64,000 nucleotides of DNA. Origin: Dyadobacter psychrotolerans (GTDB lineage Bacteria; Bacteroidota; Bacteroidia; Cytophagales; Spirosomataceae). The stretch covers positions 853,545-917,544 of the forward strand of contig NZ_SMFL01000002.1 of NCBI RefSeq assembly GCF_004349265.1. Reading direction: 5' to 3'. The notes beneath the pieces are model-generated. The model was given only the letters and a program-made list of their open reading frames with translations. It was not told where the DNA came from and ran no database searches. Position numbers and translations under genes: made by a program. Below, one piece after another: positions 32,984-42,129 of the stretch (within the stretch, counting starts at the first letter, position 1; each line of letters opens with the position of its first letter).

Positions 32984-34764
32984 TCCGATACGTAATATGG
33001 GTTTTTATCGGCCCGGTCTTGTATAACGCCCATCTCGTAATACGGGAACTTCTCAAACACTGCAATTGGCCTTTGCTCAATGAAGGTGAATATTTTATCG
33101 TTTGACCCCCTTCTGATTTCATCCGGTGTCATTAAAGCTCGTGCTTGCGGGTTTCCCTTGTCAGGTCCGATAATACTCCTATCATAAACCATATACGTTG
33201 ATTGCCCTGCCATTTTTGAAACATATTCCGCGGTAAAGTTATCTCCCACACCAAAAAAGTGTTTAGCTGTTGCCCCTGCCATGAAAACTTCCCAGCCATT
33301 GCCGTAGATATCCTTTAACTGACTTAGACTTTGGAGAATGGGCCACAGGGATATATTGTACCCTGCACCCATAGCCATGAAACTGCTTACATCTTTGATT
33401 TTCCCCAAAGAACTGAATTCGTCTAGGATGAAGGTTACCTTTTTATCTCTGTTCCTGACAACCGCCCTAAGTGATGTGGCAACAACGAGCCGTAACCATT
33501 TGGATTGACTATCCATTTTATCCGGTGGGATTATCACATATAGCGAGGTATTTCCTTTAGAAAGCTCTTTAATATCAAAGCTGGAACCCGATATTGACCC
33601 TTGAAGCATGGGTGACTTTAGAAAGTCCGTCTGTGAATAACAGTTTGACATTATGCTTCCATGTTGTTTAATCGAGTTATTCATGGTGTTTTGGGCTTCA
33701 TTCGCTGACAGGCTCACAATCTCGTTATCGGAGGCAACCATATCACCAAGCAATTCCTTAAAGCCATCATCATCCATCCGCAGCCACCGCCAAACAGTAG
33801 TAAGTGAGCATTCGCACTTTCCTTCCGCACTCTCTAAAACGCAATGAATTATCAGCGCATTAATAATTGATCTTGCCCTATTGTTCCAAAATGGGTCATT
33901 CGTTTTTTCATCACTTGGCACCATCATTTCAGCAATCATGGCCGCATCGTCAGAAAGTGCTTCCGGGTCGTCCGAAGGAATGATATCAAGGGGATTGTAA
34001 GTGTCAGGACTATTTGAATACACCTTCCACGGGTCAATTATCCGAACATGTTTTCCCGTTTCCCGTTGATATCTAGCAGTGACAAACGCGCACTCTCCTT
34101 TTGGGTCAATTACAAACCACGATCCTTCATAACCACCAGCGCCTAATAGGTTGGGTGCAATGAGGTTTGTGAATTTTCCAGAGCGCGTTCCTGCCACCGT
34201 GATTAAGTGTCCTTGTTTAGAGTAGGTATAGCCGCCGCCAATGTATATTCCGTTGTTCCCTTCCAAGTCGGTGAGTTCGCCAGCGTCCGCAAATTTAGCC
34301 GAACCAAACTTGTTCATGCTGGTACGCAGAGAGAACATCTTACCCCGCCATAGCTCAAATTTTCTAAGTACGGCCAAGCTAATAAGAGCGTTGGGAACAA
34401 TCCACACGACAACAAATACAACCACAATTCTAAAGAGGAGGCCGGGGCCTTGCCCTTTATTGTAGGTGATTAAAAACAACAGACCAAAAAACAAAATAAC
34501 CGCCAGAATAAGCGCCCATACCACCGCAGCAAAGAGCTTCATTGACTGCCTTGCAAACGGGTGAAGTGGGTTAAGTGTCGGTGGTTCATTCAAATGAAAT
34601 AGCTTCCGATTGTATGCCCTCACATATCCCCACAGAGCGCCGCCAAGGGTTATGGGAGTGAGTAACGTACCGATCAGCAGGAGTTTTAATTTGGCCTTTC
34701 CCTCTGGGTCTGGCTTGGGCTTGAGGAGTTGATATACCTCTTCCGGGGTAAGTTTGAAGAACAT
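32980..34764 (-). CDS. VirD4/TraG-type conjugative coupling protein (T4CP)
   Basis: 594 aa. Brings relaxase-bound DNA to a type IV secretion channel using ATP. Three hydrophobic segments lie in the N-terminal third (about 28-48, 77-100, 111-133). Walker A is AGTRSGKFTN near residue 191, with Phe where most T4CPs have Gly. VIDPKGE follows near 218, Walker B is VTFILDEFSSLG near 445, and the late WPILQSLSQLKDIYG is a TraG hallmark. No Mpf channel genes are seen in the window. No Shine-Dalgarno at the start at 34764. Confidence 0.9.
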   Translation of the reverse strand: MFFKLTPEEVYQLLKPKPDPEGKAKLKLLLIGTLLTPITLGGALWGYVRAYNRKLFHLNEPPTLNPLHPFARQSMKLFAAVVWALILAVILFFGLLFLITYNKGQGPGLLFRIVVVFVVVWIVPNALISLAVLRKFELWRGKMFSLRTSMNKFGSAKFADAGELTDLEGNNGIYIGGGYTYSKQGHLITVAGTRSGKFTNLIAPNLLGAGGYEGSWFVIDPKGECAFVTARYQRETGKHVRIIDPWKVYSNSPDTYNPLDIIPSDDPEALSDDAAMIAEMMVPSDEKTNDPFWNNRARSIINALIIHCVLESAEGKCECSLTTVWRWLRMDDDGFKELLGDMVASDNEIVSLSANEAQNTMNNSIKQHGSIMSNCYSQTDFLKSPMLQGSISGSSFDIKELSKGNTSLYVIIPPDKMDSQSKWLRLVVATSLRAVVRNRDKKVTFILDEFSSLGKIKDVSSFMAMGAGYNISLWPILQSLSQLKDIYGNGWEVFMAGATAKHFFGVGDNFTAEYVSKMAGQSTYMVYDRSIIGPDKGNPQARALMTPDEIRRGSNDKIFTFIEQRPIAVFEKFPYYEMGVIQDRADKNPYYVSD

Positions 34765-34991
34765 AAATAGGGAGGCTTAAAGTGAGTTATCAAGGTATCG
34801 AATTATTCAGTGTTATTTTGTAACCGACTGAAAATTATTTTGTTAGCAGCAGGGTAGGGGTTGTACTGGGGTGGATTTTATTCTATATTGCAAGACGTGC
34901 CTGATGTGTATGAAAACTCGCGTTATTCCTCCTCATAAGGCAATCTTGTAAGGAGACGTTACACTCTCCCTTAACCCTCACGTTACAGACC
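34765..34991. other. Divergent mobilisation control region, candidate oriT
   Basis: 227 bases between the T4CP start (minus) and mobC start (plus). Near mobC two direct repeats ACGTTACA (34956-34963 and 34980-34987) flank an imperfect inverted repeat TAAGGAGA/TCTCCCTTA (34949-34956, 34965-34973). Inverted plus direct repeats just upstream of a mobC-relaxase pair are where MOB-type oriT and MobC binding sites usually lie. The nic site itself is not identified. Confidence 0.5.
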
Positions 34992-35318
34992 ATGGCCCGA
35001 CCTAAAAAGATAGAGCAGCGCAAAAAACGCATTCATGTTTGTTTCTCCAACACAGAGCATGAAGCCCTGTTCTTGCAGGCAAAAACCCGTGGAATTAACG
35101 TATCTGAAATGATCCGTTTGGATGTTTTGAATGTCCGACCCACCAAGAAGGTTGCGACACCGTTGAGGGAACAATTGATAAACGGGGTATCTGCATTGCA
35201 GCAGATCGCGCAGACTGTTGAAGCTCTCAATGGTAAGTTTACCAATGAGGCATTGGTTATGCTGAGAAATGAAATTATCGTAGCCGGGCAACTTATTTCT
35301 AACGGGTTGAAAAAATGA
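34992..35318 (+). CDS. mobC: Mobilisation accessory protein (MobC-like)
   Basis: 108 aa beginning MARPKKIEQRKKRIHVCFSN, a ribbon-helix-helix-like DNA-binding start followed by TEHEALFLQAKTRGINVSEMIRLDVL, typical of MobC/BmpH-like relaxosome proteins. The C-terminal half (LREQLINGVSALQQIAQTVEALNGK) is helical. Four-base overlap with the relaxase confirms pairing. It binds oriT and helps the relaxase nick. Confidence 0.85.
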   Translation: MARPKKIEQRKKRIHVCFSNTEHEALFLQAKTRGINVSEMIRLDVLNVRPTKKVATPLREQLINGVSALQQIAQTVEALNGKFTNEALVMLRNEIIVAGQLISNGLKK

Positions 35319-36205
35319 TAATCAAAGGGGCTTCCCGAGGAAATGCAGAGCAGTTGGCTGATTACCTTTTGACCATGGGTAATAATGAAGAAATTCGAGT
35401 TTTCGGAATTGAGGGTGCGACTACTGACGACTTGAAACAGGCCGTTATTGAGATGGGCAGATTTGAGGAAATCACTAAAAGCAAGAACCCGGTATTTCAT
35501 GCTATCATTCGTCCTTCACATGCAGAAAGTTTGGTTATGCCTGACGAGCATTGGTTGCATTCCATTAAGACCCATCAAAAGAATTTAGGGTGGGAGGGCC
35601 AGCCTTGGGCAGGGGTGATGCACAAAGATGATGACGGTTGGCACATGCATGTTGTTCATCAGAAGTACGACCCAGCAACAGGGAAGATGCGCAGAGACAA
35701 CCATACACATCATAAAAACGATAACACCCGTGAGGAGCTGGAAATTGAGTTTAATCACCCACGTACACCACGCCGGAATCTTGACAGACCTGTGTTAACC
35801 AAAAATGTCATAGAGGCTTGGCAGGCTTCAAAAGATGGGCCGGAGTTTATAAAAAACTGTCGTGTTCACGGTTACACGATTGCGTTTTCAACTACCCGCC
35901 GTCCATATATGATTATTGACGAAAAAGGCAGAAGCTTTGACTTGATGAAAAAACTTGTTGATAAAGAAGCAAAATTTTCTGTCCGTACCAAGCAAATGCG
36001 GGAACGTATGAAAAATATGGAGCTTCCCCTAGACAAAGTTGTCATCAAGGAGATCCGGGCTAATCAAAAAGTTTATAAAGCGGCCCACGAAAACAAAGAA
36101 TTATTTGAAGACATTAAGCCAATTGAAACGGATAAAGCGAGGCGTAAACGTGAATTCTTGGGAAAGTTTACGGCCCGCGACCGTGATAAGGATCATGAGC
36201 GGTAA
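35315..36205 (+). CDS. Relaxase/mobilisation nuclease (MOBP-like)
   Basis: 296 aa. Nicks oriT and stays covalently bound to the transferred strand. Tyr17 in ADYLLTMGNNEE is the candidate catalytic tyrosine. The metal-binding motif HxDxxxxHxH is complete in HKDDDGWHMH (His103, Asp105, His110, His112), followed by VHQKYDPATGKMRRDNHTHHK. The C-terminal 120 residues form a basic tail. Compact size suggests a mobilisation rather than a large conjugation relaxase. The start overlaps mobC. Confidence 0.88.
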   Translation: MIIKGASRGNAEQLADYLLTMGNNEEIRVFGIEGATTDDLKQAVIEMGRFEEITKSKNPVFHAIIRPSHAESLVMPDEHWLHSIKTHQKNLGWEGQPWAGVMHKDDDGWHMHVVHQKYDPATGKMRRDNHTHHKNDNTREELEIEFNHPRTPRRNLDRPVLTKNVIEAWQASKDGPEFIKNCRVHGYTIAFSTTRRPYMIIDEKGRSFDLMKKLVDKEAKFSVRTKQMRERMKNMELPLDKVVIKEIRANQKVYKAAHENKELFEDIKPIETDKARRKREFLGKFTARDRDKDHER

Positions 36206-36247
36206 GAACTATTGACTATTAAAAACTGCTTTTCCGGCCCAGAAACA

Positions 36248-36276
36248 AGATTTTTAAAGATTTGTCCAGATTTTTA
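36248..36276. repeat. Direct repeats AGATTTTTA, 20-bp period
   Basis: Two copies, 36248-36256 and 36268-36276, start 20 bases apart (about two helical turns). They lie between the relaxase stop and the tRNA-Met terminator, i.e. at the likely element edge. They could be recombinase or accessory protein binding sites. Confidence 0.35.
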
Positions 36277-36312
36277 GAAAGTTGAATGTGTGTGATTTAT
36301 GTGTGACTGAAA

Positions 36313-36337
36313 ACAAAAAAGGCCTCAAAAGAGGCCT
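36313..36337 (-). terminator. Intrinsic terminator of tRNA-Met
   Basis: Read on the minus strand: AGGCCTC-TTTT-GAGGCCT followed by a T-rich run. It lies directly downstream of tRNA-Met and separates it from the mobile element. Confidence 0.75.
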
Positions 36338-36344
36338 CTATTCG

Positions 36345-36418
36345 TAGCGGGGAGCAGAATCGAACTGCCGACCTTAGGGTTATGAATCCTACGCTCTAAC
36401 CATCTGAGCTACCCCGCC
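36345..36418 (-). tRNA. tRNA-Met (CAT)
   Basis: Cloverleaf on the minus strand: acceptor GGCGGGG/CCCCGCT (one G-T), D-arm GCTC/GAGC, anticodon stem TAGGA/CCCTA with one mismatch next to the loop, loop TTCATAA with anticodon CAT (plus-strand 36382-36384), T-arm GGCAG/CTGCT with TTCGATT. Discriminator A, no encoded CCA. The 3' end faces the mobile element. The sequence looks like a Bacteroidota elongator tRNA-Met. Confidence 0.9.
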
Positions 36419-36614
36419 GTAATTGTGGTGCAAAAGTATGTTAAAATTTTTTATCCTGCAACCATATTTATTAAATTCACCACAAAATTATATTTAATAA
36501 AAAAAGCAAAGTCTGATTTACTGCTTTATATAACTGAATTATGCTATATTACAACTTTGAAATCAGCTGGTAAAGTATTCGCTGGTCAGATTAACTCTAT
36601 TACATTTTGTTCGT

Positions 36615-37007
36615 ATGGAAAAATATAAGTTTGTAACCGAGTTTGAACTACGCTCTTCACCAAAAGTGTTGTTCCCTTATATATCCACGCCGTCGGGCCT
36701 GGAACAATGGTTCGCAGAAAAAGTAACTGTATTGCCGGATCATCGTTTTGATTTCCAGTGGGATGGAGACAGCCACATTGCCAGGCAGACCGGTCTTCGT
36801 ATAAACAAAGGAGTAAAATTTGAATTCGAACATACCAGTGAAGATGATCTGGACAATAATCATGTGGAACTAAAACTTGAGGTAAGCGATTTAACACAGA
36901 CTACCTTTTTACGCGTTGTAGATTATTCTGCTAACCGTGATCAGGCAGAGTTGGATTCGCTCTGGCATGGGTTCATAGATAATCTTAAAGAAATAGTAGG
37001 GAGTTGA
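36615..37007 (+). CDS. START-like/AHSA1-type domain protein
   Basis: 130 aa. Begins MEKYKFVTEFELRSSPKVLFPYISTPSGLEQWFAEKV and continues with FDFQWDGDSHIA and DFLRVVDYSANRDQ-type strands, the helix-grip pattern of small START-like proteins common in Bacteroidota. Ligand unknown. Its stop overlaps the LptF/G permease start, so the two are co-translated. Confidence 0.8.
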   Translation: MEKYKFVTEFELRSSPKVLFPYISTPSGLEQWFAEKVTVLPDHRFDFQWDGDSHIARQTGLRINKGVKFEFEHTSEDDLDNNHVELKLEVSDLTQTTFLRVVDYSANRDQAELDSLWHGFIDNLKEIVGS

Positions 37008-38500
37008 TGAAAAAGCTTGATAAGCTTATTTTAATGTCCTTCTGGGGACCATTTATAATTACCATGTCCGTTGTGGTTTTCGTTTTTTTAATGAGGATCA
37101 TGATTTTTTATATAGATGACTTTGTCTCCAAGGATCTCGGTCTTTTGGATTATGCACAGTTATTTTTCTTTTTTAGCCTCATCACCGTCCCGACAGCCCT
37201 GCCGCTGGCCATGTTGCTTTCGTCTTTAATGGCTTTTGGTAATCTTGGCGAATTCTTTGAACTTACAGCAATCAAAAGTGCAGGCATTTCTGTTACCCGT
37301 GCAATGGCGCCTTTGTTTATCGTTGCGATCGGGATCAGTATATTCTCTTTTTACTTCAATGACAGAGTTTCACCCTGGGCAAATTTGAAGGGTTATAGTC
37401 TGTTGTATGATATAAAGACCACCAAGGCTACATTAAAAATTAAGGACGGAATTTTTTACAATGACCTTCCGGGTTACAGTATAAAAGTCGATAAAAAAGA
37501 AGAGAATGGTAAGCTTGTTGGTATGGTGATCTACAAACATTCTAACCGGTCGTACGAACTGGGAAATACCGAAATTATTCTTGCAGATTCGGGTAGGATG
37601 TACTCCATTAATGATAACCGTTACCTGGTAATTGAGTTATACAATGGCACACATTATACTGAGGTAGCAGGTTCCGGTGCTGCGGGAGCGTCTTATATAG
37701 CGTCACCAGGTTTGCCTGGAACAGTGGTTTCAAACTTTCGGCGGGACGCTTTTGATCACTATAAAATGACCGAAAGTTTATCCTCATTTGGTATGAAAAG
37801 GACCGATGAGGGCCAGTTTAAATATCACGAGTTCATGAAAAATATAGGTGATCTTACTTCTACGGCAGATTCTTTAAGAAAATCTTACGATCAGACGCAG
37901 CAAGATCTTGTTCCCAACAGTCAGCAGTATTATTCATATAATTATAGAACCGGTTCGGATCAATCGATTAAAAAAGGGAAGTGGATCGATTCGCTGCTTG
38001 CTGTGCCCGTAACTGATAGTTTGAAAAAAGAGATTTTCACCAATGCAAAAAGTGCGTCGGCGAGTATGCTGAGCTATGTAAATTCTCAGTCCGATTACCT
38101 TCAGACCAAACTGAAAGATGCCAACAAATATGAATTGGAAAAGCATCATAAATACACCCAGGCGCTGTCATGCCTGATTATGTTTCTGATTGGCGCTCCT
38201 TTGGGGGCAATTATAAAAAAAGGTGGATTTGGAGTTCCTGTTTTGGTTTCTATCCTGTTTTTTATTCTGTTATATGTACTAACCAATCAGGGTGACAAAT
38301 GGGTGAAGGAAGGATTGCTTGTAGTGCCGGTAGGAGCGTGGCTTGCCAATACAATTTTGCTGCTTACAGGATTGTATTTTGTTGACCGCGCCCGGAGTGA
38401 TTCGCGGCTTTTTGAAAAAGATGTTTACCTGATGTTTATCAAAAAAATAAAAACAAAGTGGACAAGTAGATTTGGAAAAAAGGAGCTTATCCCATCATAG
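37007..38500 (+). CDS. LptF/LptG-family permease (YjgP/YjgQ)
   Basis: 497 aa. Inner-membrane part of the lipopolysaccharide export machine. N-terminal helices (about 10-35, 55-80, 95-120), a long periplasmic jellyroll region (about 125-375), and three C-terminal helices from about 387 (LSCLIMFLIGAPLGAIIKKGGFGVPVLVSILFFILLYV). The GAPLGxxxxKGG motif is typical. The start ATG 37007 overlaps the previous stop. The periplasmic part has a long Ser/Gln/Tyr-rich insertion (about 290-365), common in Bacteroidota homologues. Confidence 0.88.
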   Translation: MKKLDKLILMSFWGPFIITMSVVVFVFLMRIMIFYIDDFVSKDLGLLDYAQLFFFFSLITVPTALPLAMLLSSLMAFGNLGEFFELTAIKSAGISVTRAMAPLFIVAIGISIFSFYFNDRVSPWANLKGYSLLYDIKTTKATLKIKDGIFYNDLPGYSIKVDKKEENGKLVGMVIYKHSNRSYELGNTEIILADSGRMYSINDNRYLVIELYNGTHYTEVAGSGAAGASYIASPGLPGTVVSNFRRDAFDHYKMTESLSSFGMKRTDEGQFKYHEFMKNIGDLTSTADSLRKSYDQTQQDLVPNSQQYYSYNYRTGSDQSIKKGKWIDSLLAVPVTDSLKKEIFTNAKSASASMLSYVNSQSDYLQTKLKDANKYELEKHHKYTQALSCLIMFLIGAPLGAIIKKGGFGVPVLVSILFFILLYVLTNQGDKWVKEGLLVVPVGAWLANTILLLTGLYFVDRARSDSRLFEKDVYLMFIKKIKTKWTSRFGKKELIPS

Positions 38501-38534
38501 TTAAATTATATTTTTATTAAAGAGATAAATTCTG

Positions 38535-38542
38535 TAATTTTG
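38535..38542 (+). promoter_or_regulatory. Bacteroidota -7 box upstream of rpsO
   Basis: TAATTTTG fits TAnnTTTG, 63 bases before the rpsO start. No exact TTG -33 is seen at the usual distance. Confidence 0.4.
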
Positions 38543-38604
38543 CAACCTTATTTACAGCAGGGTGCTGTAAAATACTCATAAATATTTAATCTGTCGTTAC
38601 AATC

Positions 38605-38880
38605 ATGTATTTAACCGCGGAAAAGAAGAGAGAAATCTTCGAATCTAAAGGATTTAAAAAAGAAGGTGGAGATACCGGTTCTGCCGAATCTCAAATTGCG
38701 TTGTTTACTTACCGTATCAATTATCTGAACGAGCATTTAAAAACGCATAAAAAAGACAACGATACCAGATTAGGCTTGCTTAAAATGGTAGGAAAGCGTA
38801 GAAGATTGTTAGACTATCTTTTCAAAAACGACATTAGCCGCTACCGTGCGATTATTGCCGAGTTGAACATACGTAAGTAA
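38605..38880 (+). CDS. rpsO: 30S ribosomal protein S15
   Basis: 91 aa, full length. [30 protein letters not shown] C-terminus, [27 protein letters not shown] in the centre and [10 protein letters not shown] at the start leave no doubt. Binds 16S rRNA helices in the platform. Followed by its own terminator and then pnp, the conserved rpsO-pnp order. Confidence 0.97.
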   Translation: MYLTAEKKREIFESKGFKKEGGDTGSAESQIALFTYRINYLNEHLKTHKKDNDTRLGLLKMVGKRRRLLDYLFKNDISRYRAIIAELNIRK

Positions 38881-38886
38881 TTATCG

Positions 38887-38924
38887 ATCAGGGAACTTCT
38901 ACTAGACAGTTCCCTGATTTTTTG
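38887..38924 (+). terminator. rpsO terminator
   Basis: Perfect 11-bp stem ATCAGGGAACT/AGTTCCCTGAT with a 10-base loop, followed by TTTTTT. Confidence 0.85.
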
Positions 38925-38950
38925 CATTAATTTATCCCAGAGTAACTTTG
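38922..38950 (+). promoter_or_regulatory. pnp promoter, Bacteroidota type
   Basis: TTG (38922-38924) lies at the end of the rpsO terminator T-run, spacer 18, then TAACTTTG (38943-38950), a match to TAnnTTTG. A 7-bp inverted repeat GAAACGT/ACGTTTC (38951-38957, 38964-38970) begins right after it, in the leader of pnp, and might form an mRNA hairpin. Confidence 0.6.
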
Positions 38951-38996
38951 GAAACGTAGTTCAACGTTTCAACAGCTTTTCAAACAATATATATCT

Positions 38997-41132
38997 ATGC
39001 TATTTAATATAGTTAACAAAACTATAACTCTTCCTGACGGTAGAGAAATTACAATTGAAACAGGAAAATTAGCGAAACAGGCAGACGGATCGGTAGTGGT
39101 ACGTATGGGTAATACCATGATTCTTGCCACTGTGGTTGCTAATAAAGACATAAAAGAAGGCCTTGATTTTTTACCGTTATCCGTAGACTATCAGGAAAAA
39201 TTCGCTTCTGCAGGTAGAATTCCGGGAAGTTTCATGCGTCGTGAAGGTAAACTTTCTGATCATGAAGTATTGGTTAGCCGTTTGGTTGACCGTGTTTTGC
39301 GTCCGTTGTTTCCGGATGATTATCATGCTGAAACGCAGGTAAACCTTATTTTGATCTCAGCTGATCAGTCGGCTTTGCCTGACGCGCTTGCTGCTTTCGC
39401 GGCTTCTGCTGCGCTGATGGTTTCGGACATTCCTTTTGCAGGGCCGGTTTCTGAGGTGCGTGTAGCCAAAATCGATGGTAAGCTGGTAATCAACCCTGGC
39501 GCTGCTGAGCTTGAAAATGCGACCCTTGAATTGATGGTTGGTGCTACTTATGACGACATCGCCATGGTAGAAGGTGAAATGGACGAAGTTTCAGAAGACG
39601 AGGTAATAGAAGCTCTGAAGTTTGCTCATGAAGTGATCAAAATGCAGTGTCTTGCTTTAAAAGAATTTGAAGCAGAAGCTGGCAAGACAGTTAAAAGAGA
39701 ATACGTAGGAGATGAGCAGGATGAAGAACTGGAAGCACGGTTGAGAGCATTTTGTTATGACAAGGTCTATGCAGTAACAAAACTTGGTTCAAACAATAAA
39801 AATGTTCGTAAAGAAGGATTCAAAGCAGTTTTAACTGAATTCCTTGCAAGCGTTCCGGAAGAAGAAGTTCTTAATAATTCTTTGGTAAAACGTTATTTCG
39901 GAGATATCGTTTGGGAAGCATCGCGCCGACTGGTTCTTGACGAAAGAGTTCGTCTGGATGGCCGTCGCCTGGATCAGGTTCGTGAAATTGCTTCCGAAGT
40001 TGATTTTCTTCCAAATGCACACGGATCTGCTTTGTTTACACGCGGAGAAACACAGTCATTAACAACTGTAACGCTTGGAACTAAAAATGATGAGCAAATT
40101 ATAGATACGCCGTTGAAATACGGATACAGCAAATTTTTGCTTCATTACAATTTCCCCGGATTTTCAACTGGTGAAGTAAAACCAAACCGCGGACCAGGCC
40201 GTCGTGAAGTAGGTCATGGTAACCTCGCTTTGCGTGCTCTTAAAAAAGTACTTCCTGCGGTTGAGGACAACCCATACACAATCCGTATTGTTTCTGATAT
40301 CCTTGAATCAAACGGATCTTCGTCAATGGCAACTGTTTGTGCAGGATCTCTTGCGTTGATGGATTCAGGTCTGAAAATTAAAGCGCCCGTATCCGGTATT
40401 GCAATGGGATTGATCTCGGATGAAGTGACTGGAAAATATGCAGTACTTTCCGATATCCTTGGAGATGAAGATCACCTGGGTGATATGGACTTTAAGGTTA
40501 CAGGTACGGAAAAAGGAATTACTGCATGCCAGATGGACATGAAAGTAAATGGTCTTTCATTTGAAGTATTAACCGAAGCTTTGCTCCAGGCAAAAGCCGG
40601 CAGGTTGCATATTTTGGGCGAAATGAACAAAACAATAAAAGAAAGTCGTGCAGAACTGAAACCTCACACACCTCGTGCCGTCATAATCAAAATTGACCGT
40701 GAGATGATTGGTGCAGTAATCGGACCTGGCGGTAAAGTTGTTCAGGATATTCAGAAAGAATCCGGAGCAACAGTTTCTATCGAGGAAAAAGATGGTGCCG
40801 GTTTCGTAAGTATATTCTCTGCCGACAAGACTTCAATGGATAAAGCAGTTGCCCGTATTAAAGGAATCATTTTGGTGCCGGAAGTAGGTGAAATTTATTC
40901 AGGAAAAGTGAAATCAATCATGCCTTTCGGAGCATTTGTTGAATTCCTTCCGGGTAAAGATGGCTTGCTTCATATCTCTGAAATCAAATGGGAGAGACTG
41001 GAGACCATGGATGGTGTTTTAGAAGTTGGTGAGGAGATTCAGGTAAAATTGGTTGAGGTTGACAAGAAGACCGGTAAGTACCGTCTGTCCCGCAAAGTTT
41101 TACTTCCAAAACCGGAGAACAAAAACGCTTAA
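38997..41132 (+). CDS. pnp: Polyribonucleotide nucleotidyltransferase (PNPase)
   Basis: 711 aa, normal length. Phosphorolytic 3'-5' exoribonuclease of RNA decay. Two RNase PH-like cores (about 1-215 and 300-545), KH domain ([26 protein letters not shown] near 558) and S1 domain ([30 protein letters not shown] near 633). The catalytic core carries [22 protein letters not shown]. Transcribed from its own promoter behind rpsO. Confidence 0.97.
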   Translation: MLFNIVNKTITLPDGREITIETGKLAKQADGSVVVRMGNTMILATVVANKDIKEGLDFLPLSVDYQEKFASAGRIPGSFMRREGKLSDHEVLVSRLVDRVLRPLFPDDYHAETQVNLILISADQSALPDALAAFAASAALMVSDIPFAGPVSEVRVAKIDGKLVINPGAAELENATLELMVGATYDDIAMVEGEMDEVSEDEVIEALKFAHEVIKMQCLALKEFEAEAGKTVKREYVGDEQDEELEARLRAFCYDKVYAVTKLGSNNKNVRKEGFKAVLTEFLASVPEEEVLNNSLVKRYFGDIVWEASRRLVLDERVRLDGRRLDQVREIASEVDFLPNAHGSALFTRGETQSLTTVTLGTKNDEQIIDTPLKYGYSKFLLHYNFPGFSTGEVKPNRGPGRREVGHGNLALRALKKVLPAVEDNPYTIRIVSDILESNGSSSMATVCAGSLALMDSGLKIKAPVSGIAMGLISDEVTGKYAVLSDILGDEDHLGDMDFKVTGTEKGITACQMDMKVNGLSFEVLTEALLQAKAGRLHILGEMNKTIKESRAELKPHTPRAVIIKIDREMIGAVIGPGGKVVQDIQKESGATVSIEEKDGAGFVSIFSADKTSMDKAVARIKGIILVPEVGEIYSGKVKSIMPFGAFVEFLPGKDGLLHISEIKWERLETMDGVLEVGEEIQVKLVEVDKKTGKYRLSRKVLLPKPENKNA

Positions 41133-41198
41133 AACGGTGTTTTTCTAAACAAGGGCATTTACTTGCCGTTATTTATACATATTAATATAAGAATGTAG

Positions 41199-42062
41199 AT
41201 GAGACAGCTAAAGATCAGTAAACAAATTACCAACCGCGAAAGTCAGTCATTAGATAAGTATTTGCAGGAAATCGGTAAGGTGGATTTGTTAACGCCGGAT
41301 GAGGAGGTGACGTTAGCTCAAAAGATCAGGGACGGTGATCAGCTTGCTCTGGAACGATTAACAAAGGCAAACCTTCGTTTTGTGGTTTCCGTTGCAAAAC
41401 AATATCAAAACCAGGGTCTTTCTCTGGGCGACTTAATTAATGAAGGAAATCTTGGTTTAATTAAAGCTGCGCAGCGTTTCGATGAAACGCGTGGTTTTAA
41501 ATTTATATCTTACGCTGTATGGTGGATTCGTCAGTCGATCCTTCAGGCGCTGGCTGAACAATCCCGTATCGTTCGATTGCCTTTGAACAGAGTGGGTTCT
41601 TTGAATAAAATTTCAAAAACTTTTTCTGAATTAGAGCAGAAATTCGAGCGTGAACCTTCTCCGGAAGAACTTGCAGAAGTACTTGAAATTTCTTCTTCGG
41701 AAGTGGTTGATACAATGAAGATCTCAGGGCGGCATGTTTCCATGGATGCTCCTTTTGTTCAGGGTGAAGAAAACAGCCTTTTGGATGTTTTGGAAAACGA
41801 CCTTGAAGATAAGCCCGACTCCGGATTGGTTAATGAGTCGTTACGTAAAGAAGTTCAGAGAGCGCTTTGCACATTGACACAAAGAGAAGCTGACGTTATC
41901 GCGTTATATTTCGGTTTGAACGGTGAGCATGCTATGACGCTTGAAGAAATTGGCGAGAAATTTAATCTTACCCGTGAACGCGTTCGTCAGATCAAAGAAA
42001 AAGCGATCAGAAGATTGCGCCATGTATCAAGAAGCAAAGCTTTGAAAACGTATCTTGGATAA
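41199..42062 (+). CDS. rpoD: Primary RNA polymerase sigma factor (RpoD/SigA)
   Basis: 287 aa, the short Bacteroidota form lacking region 1.1. Region 1.2-2.1 [21 protein letters not shown], region 2.4 [22 protein letters not shown], region 4.2 [29 protein letters not shown]. Directs transcription from TTG/TAnnTTTG promoters such as those found near pnp and gap. Confidence 0.95.
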   Translation: MRQLKISKQITNRESQSLDKYLQEIGKVDLLTPDEEVTLAQKIRDGDQLALERLTKANLRFVVSVAKQYQNQGLSLGDLINEGNLGLIKAAQRFDETRGFKFISYAVWWIRQSILQALAEQSRIVRLPLNRVGSLNKISKTFSELEQKFEREPSPEELAEVLEISSSEVVDTMKISGRHVSMDAPFVQGEENSLLDVLENDLEDKPDSGLVNESLRKEVQRALCTLTQREADVIALYFGLNGEHAMTLEEIGEKFNLTRERVRQIKEKAIRRLRHVSRSKALKTYLG

Positions 42063-42092
42063 CTTCCAAAGCGTGCAAGTTATATTTAAAAT

Positions 42093-42114
42093 AGCCTCTC
42101 CGGAGGCTTTTTTT
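42093..42114 (+). terminator. rpoD terminator
   Basis: AGCCTC-TCCG-GAGGCT hairpin followed by seven T's. Confidence 0.8.
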
Positions 42115-42129
42115 GTACAGAAGTAAATA

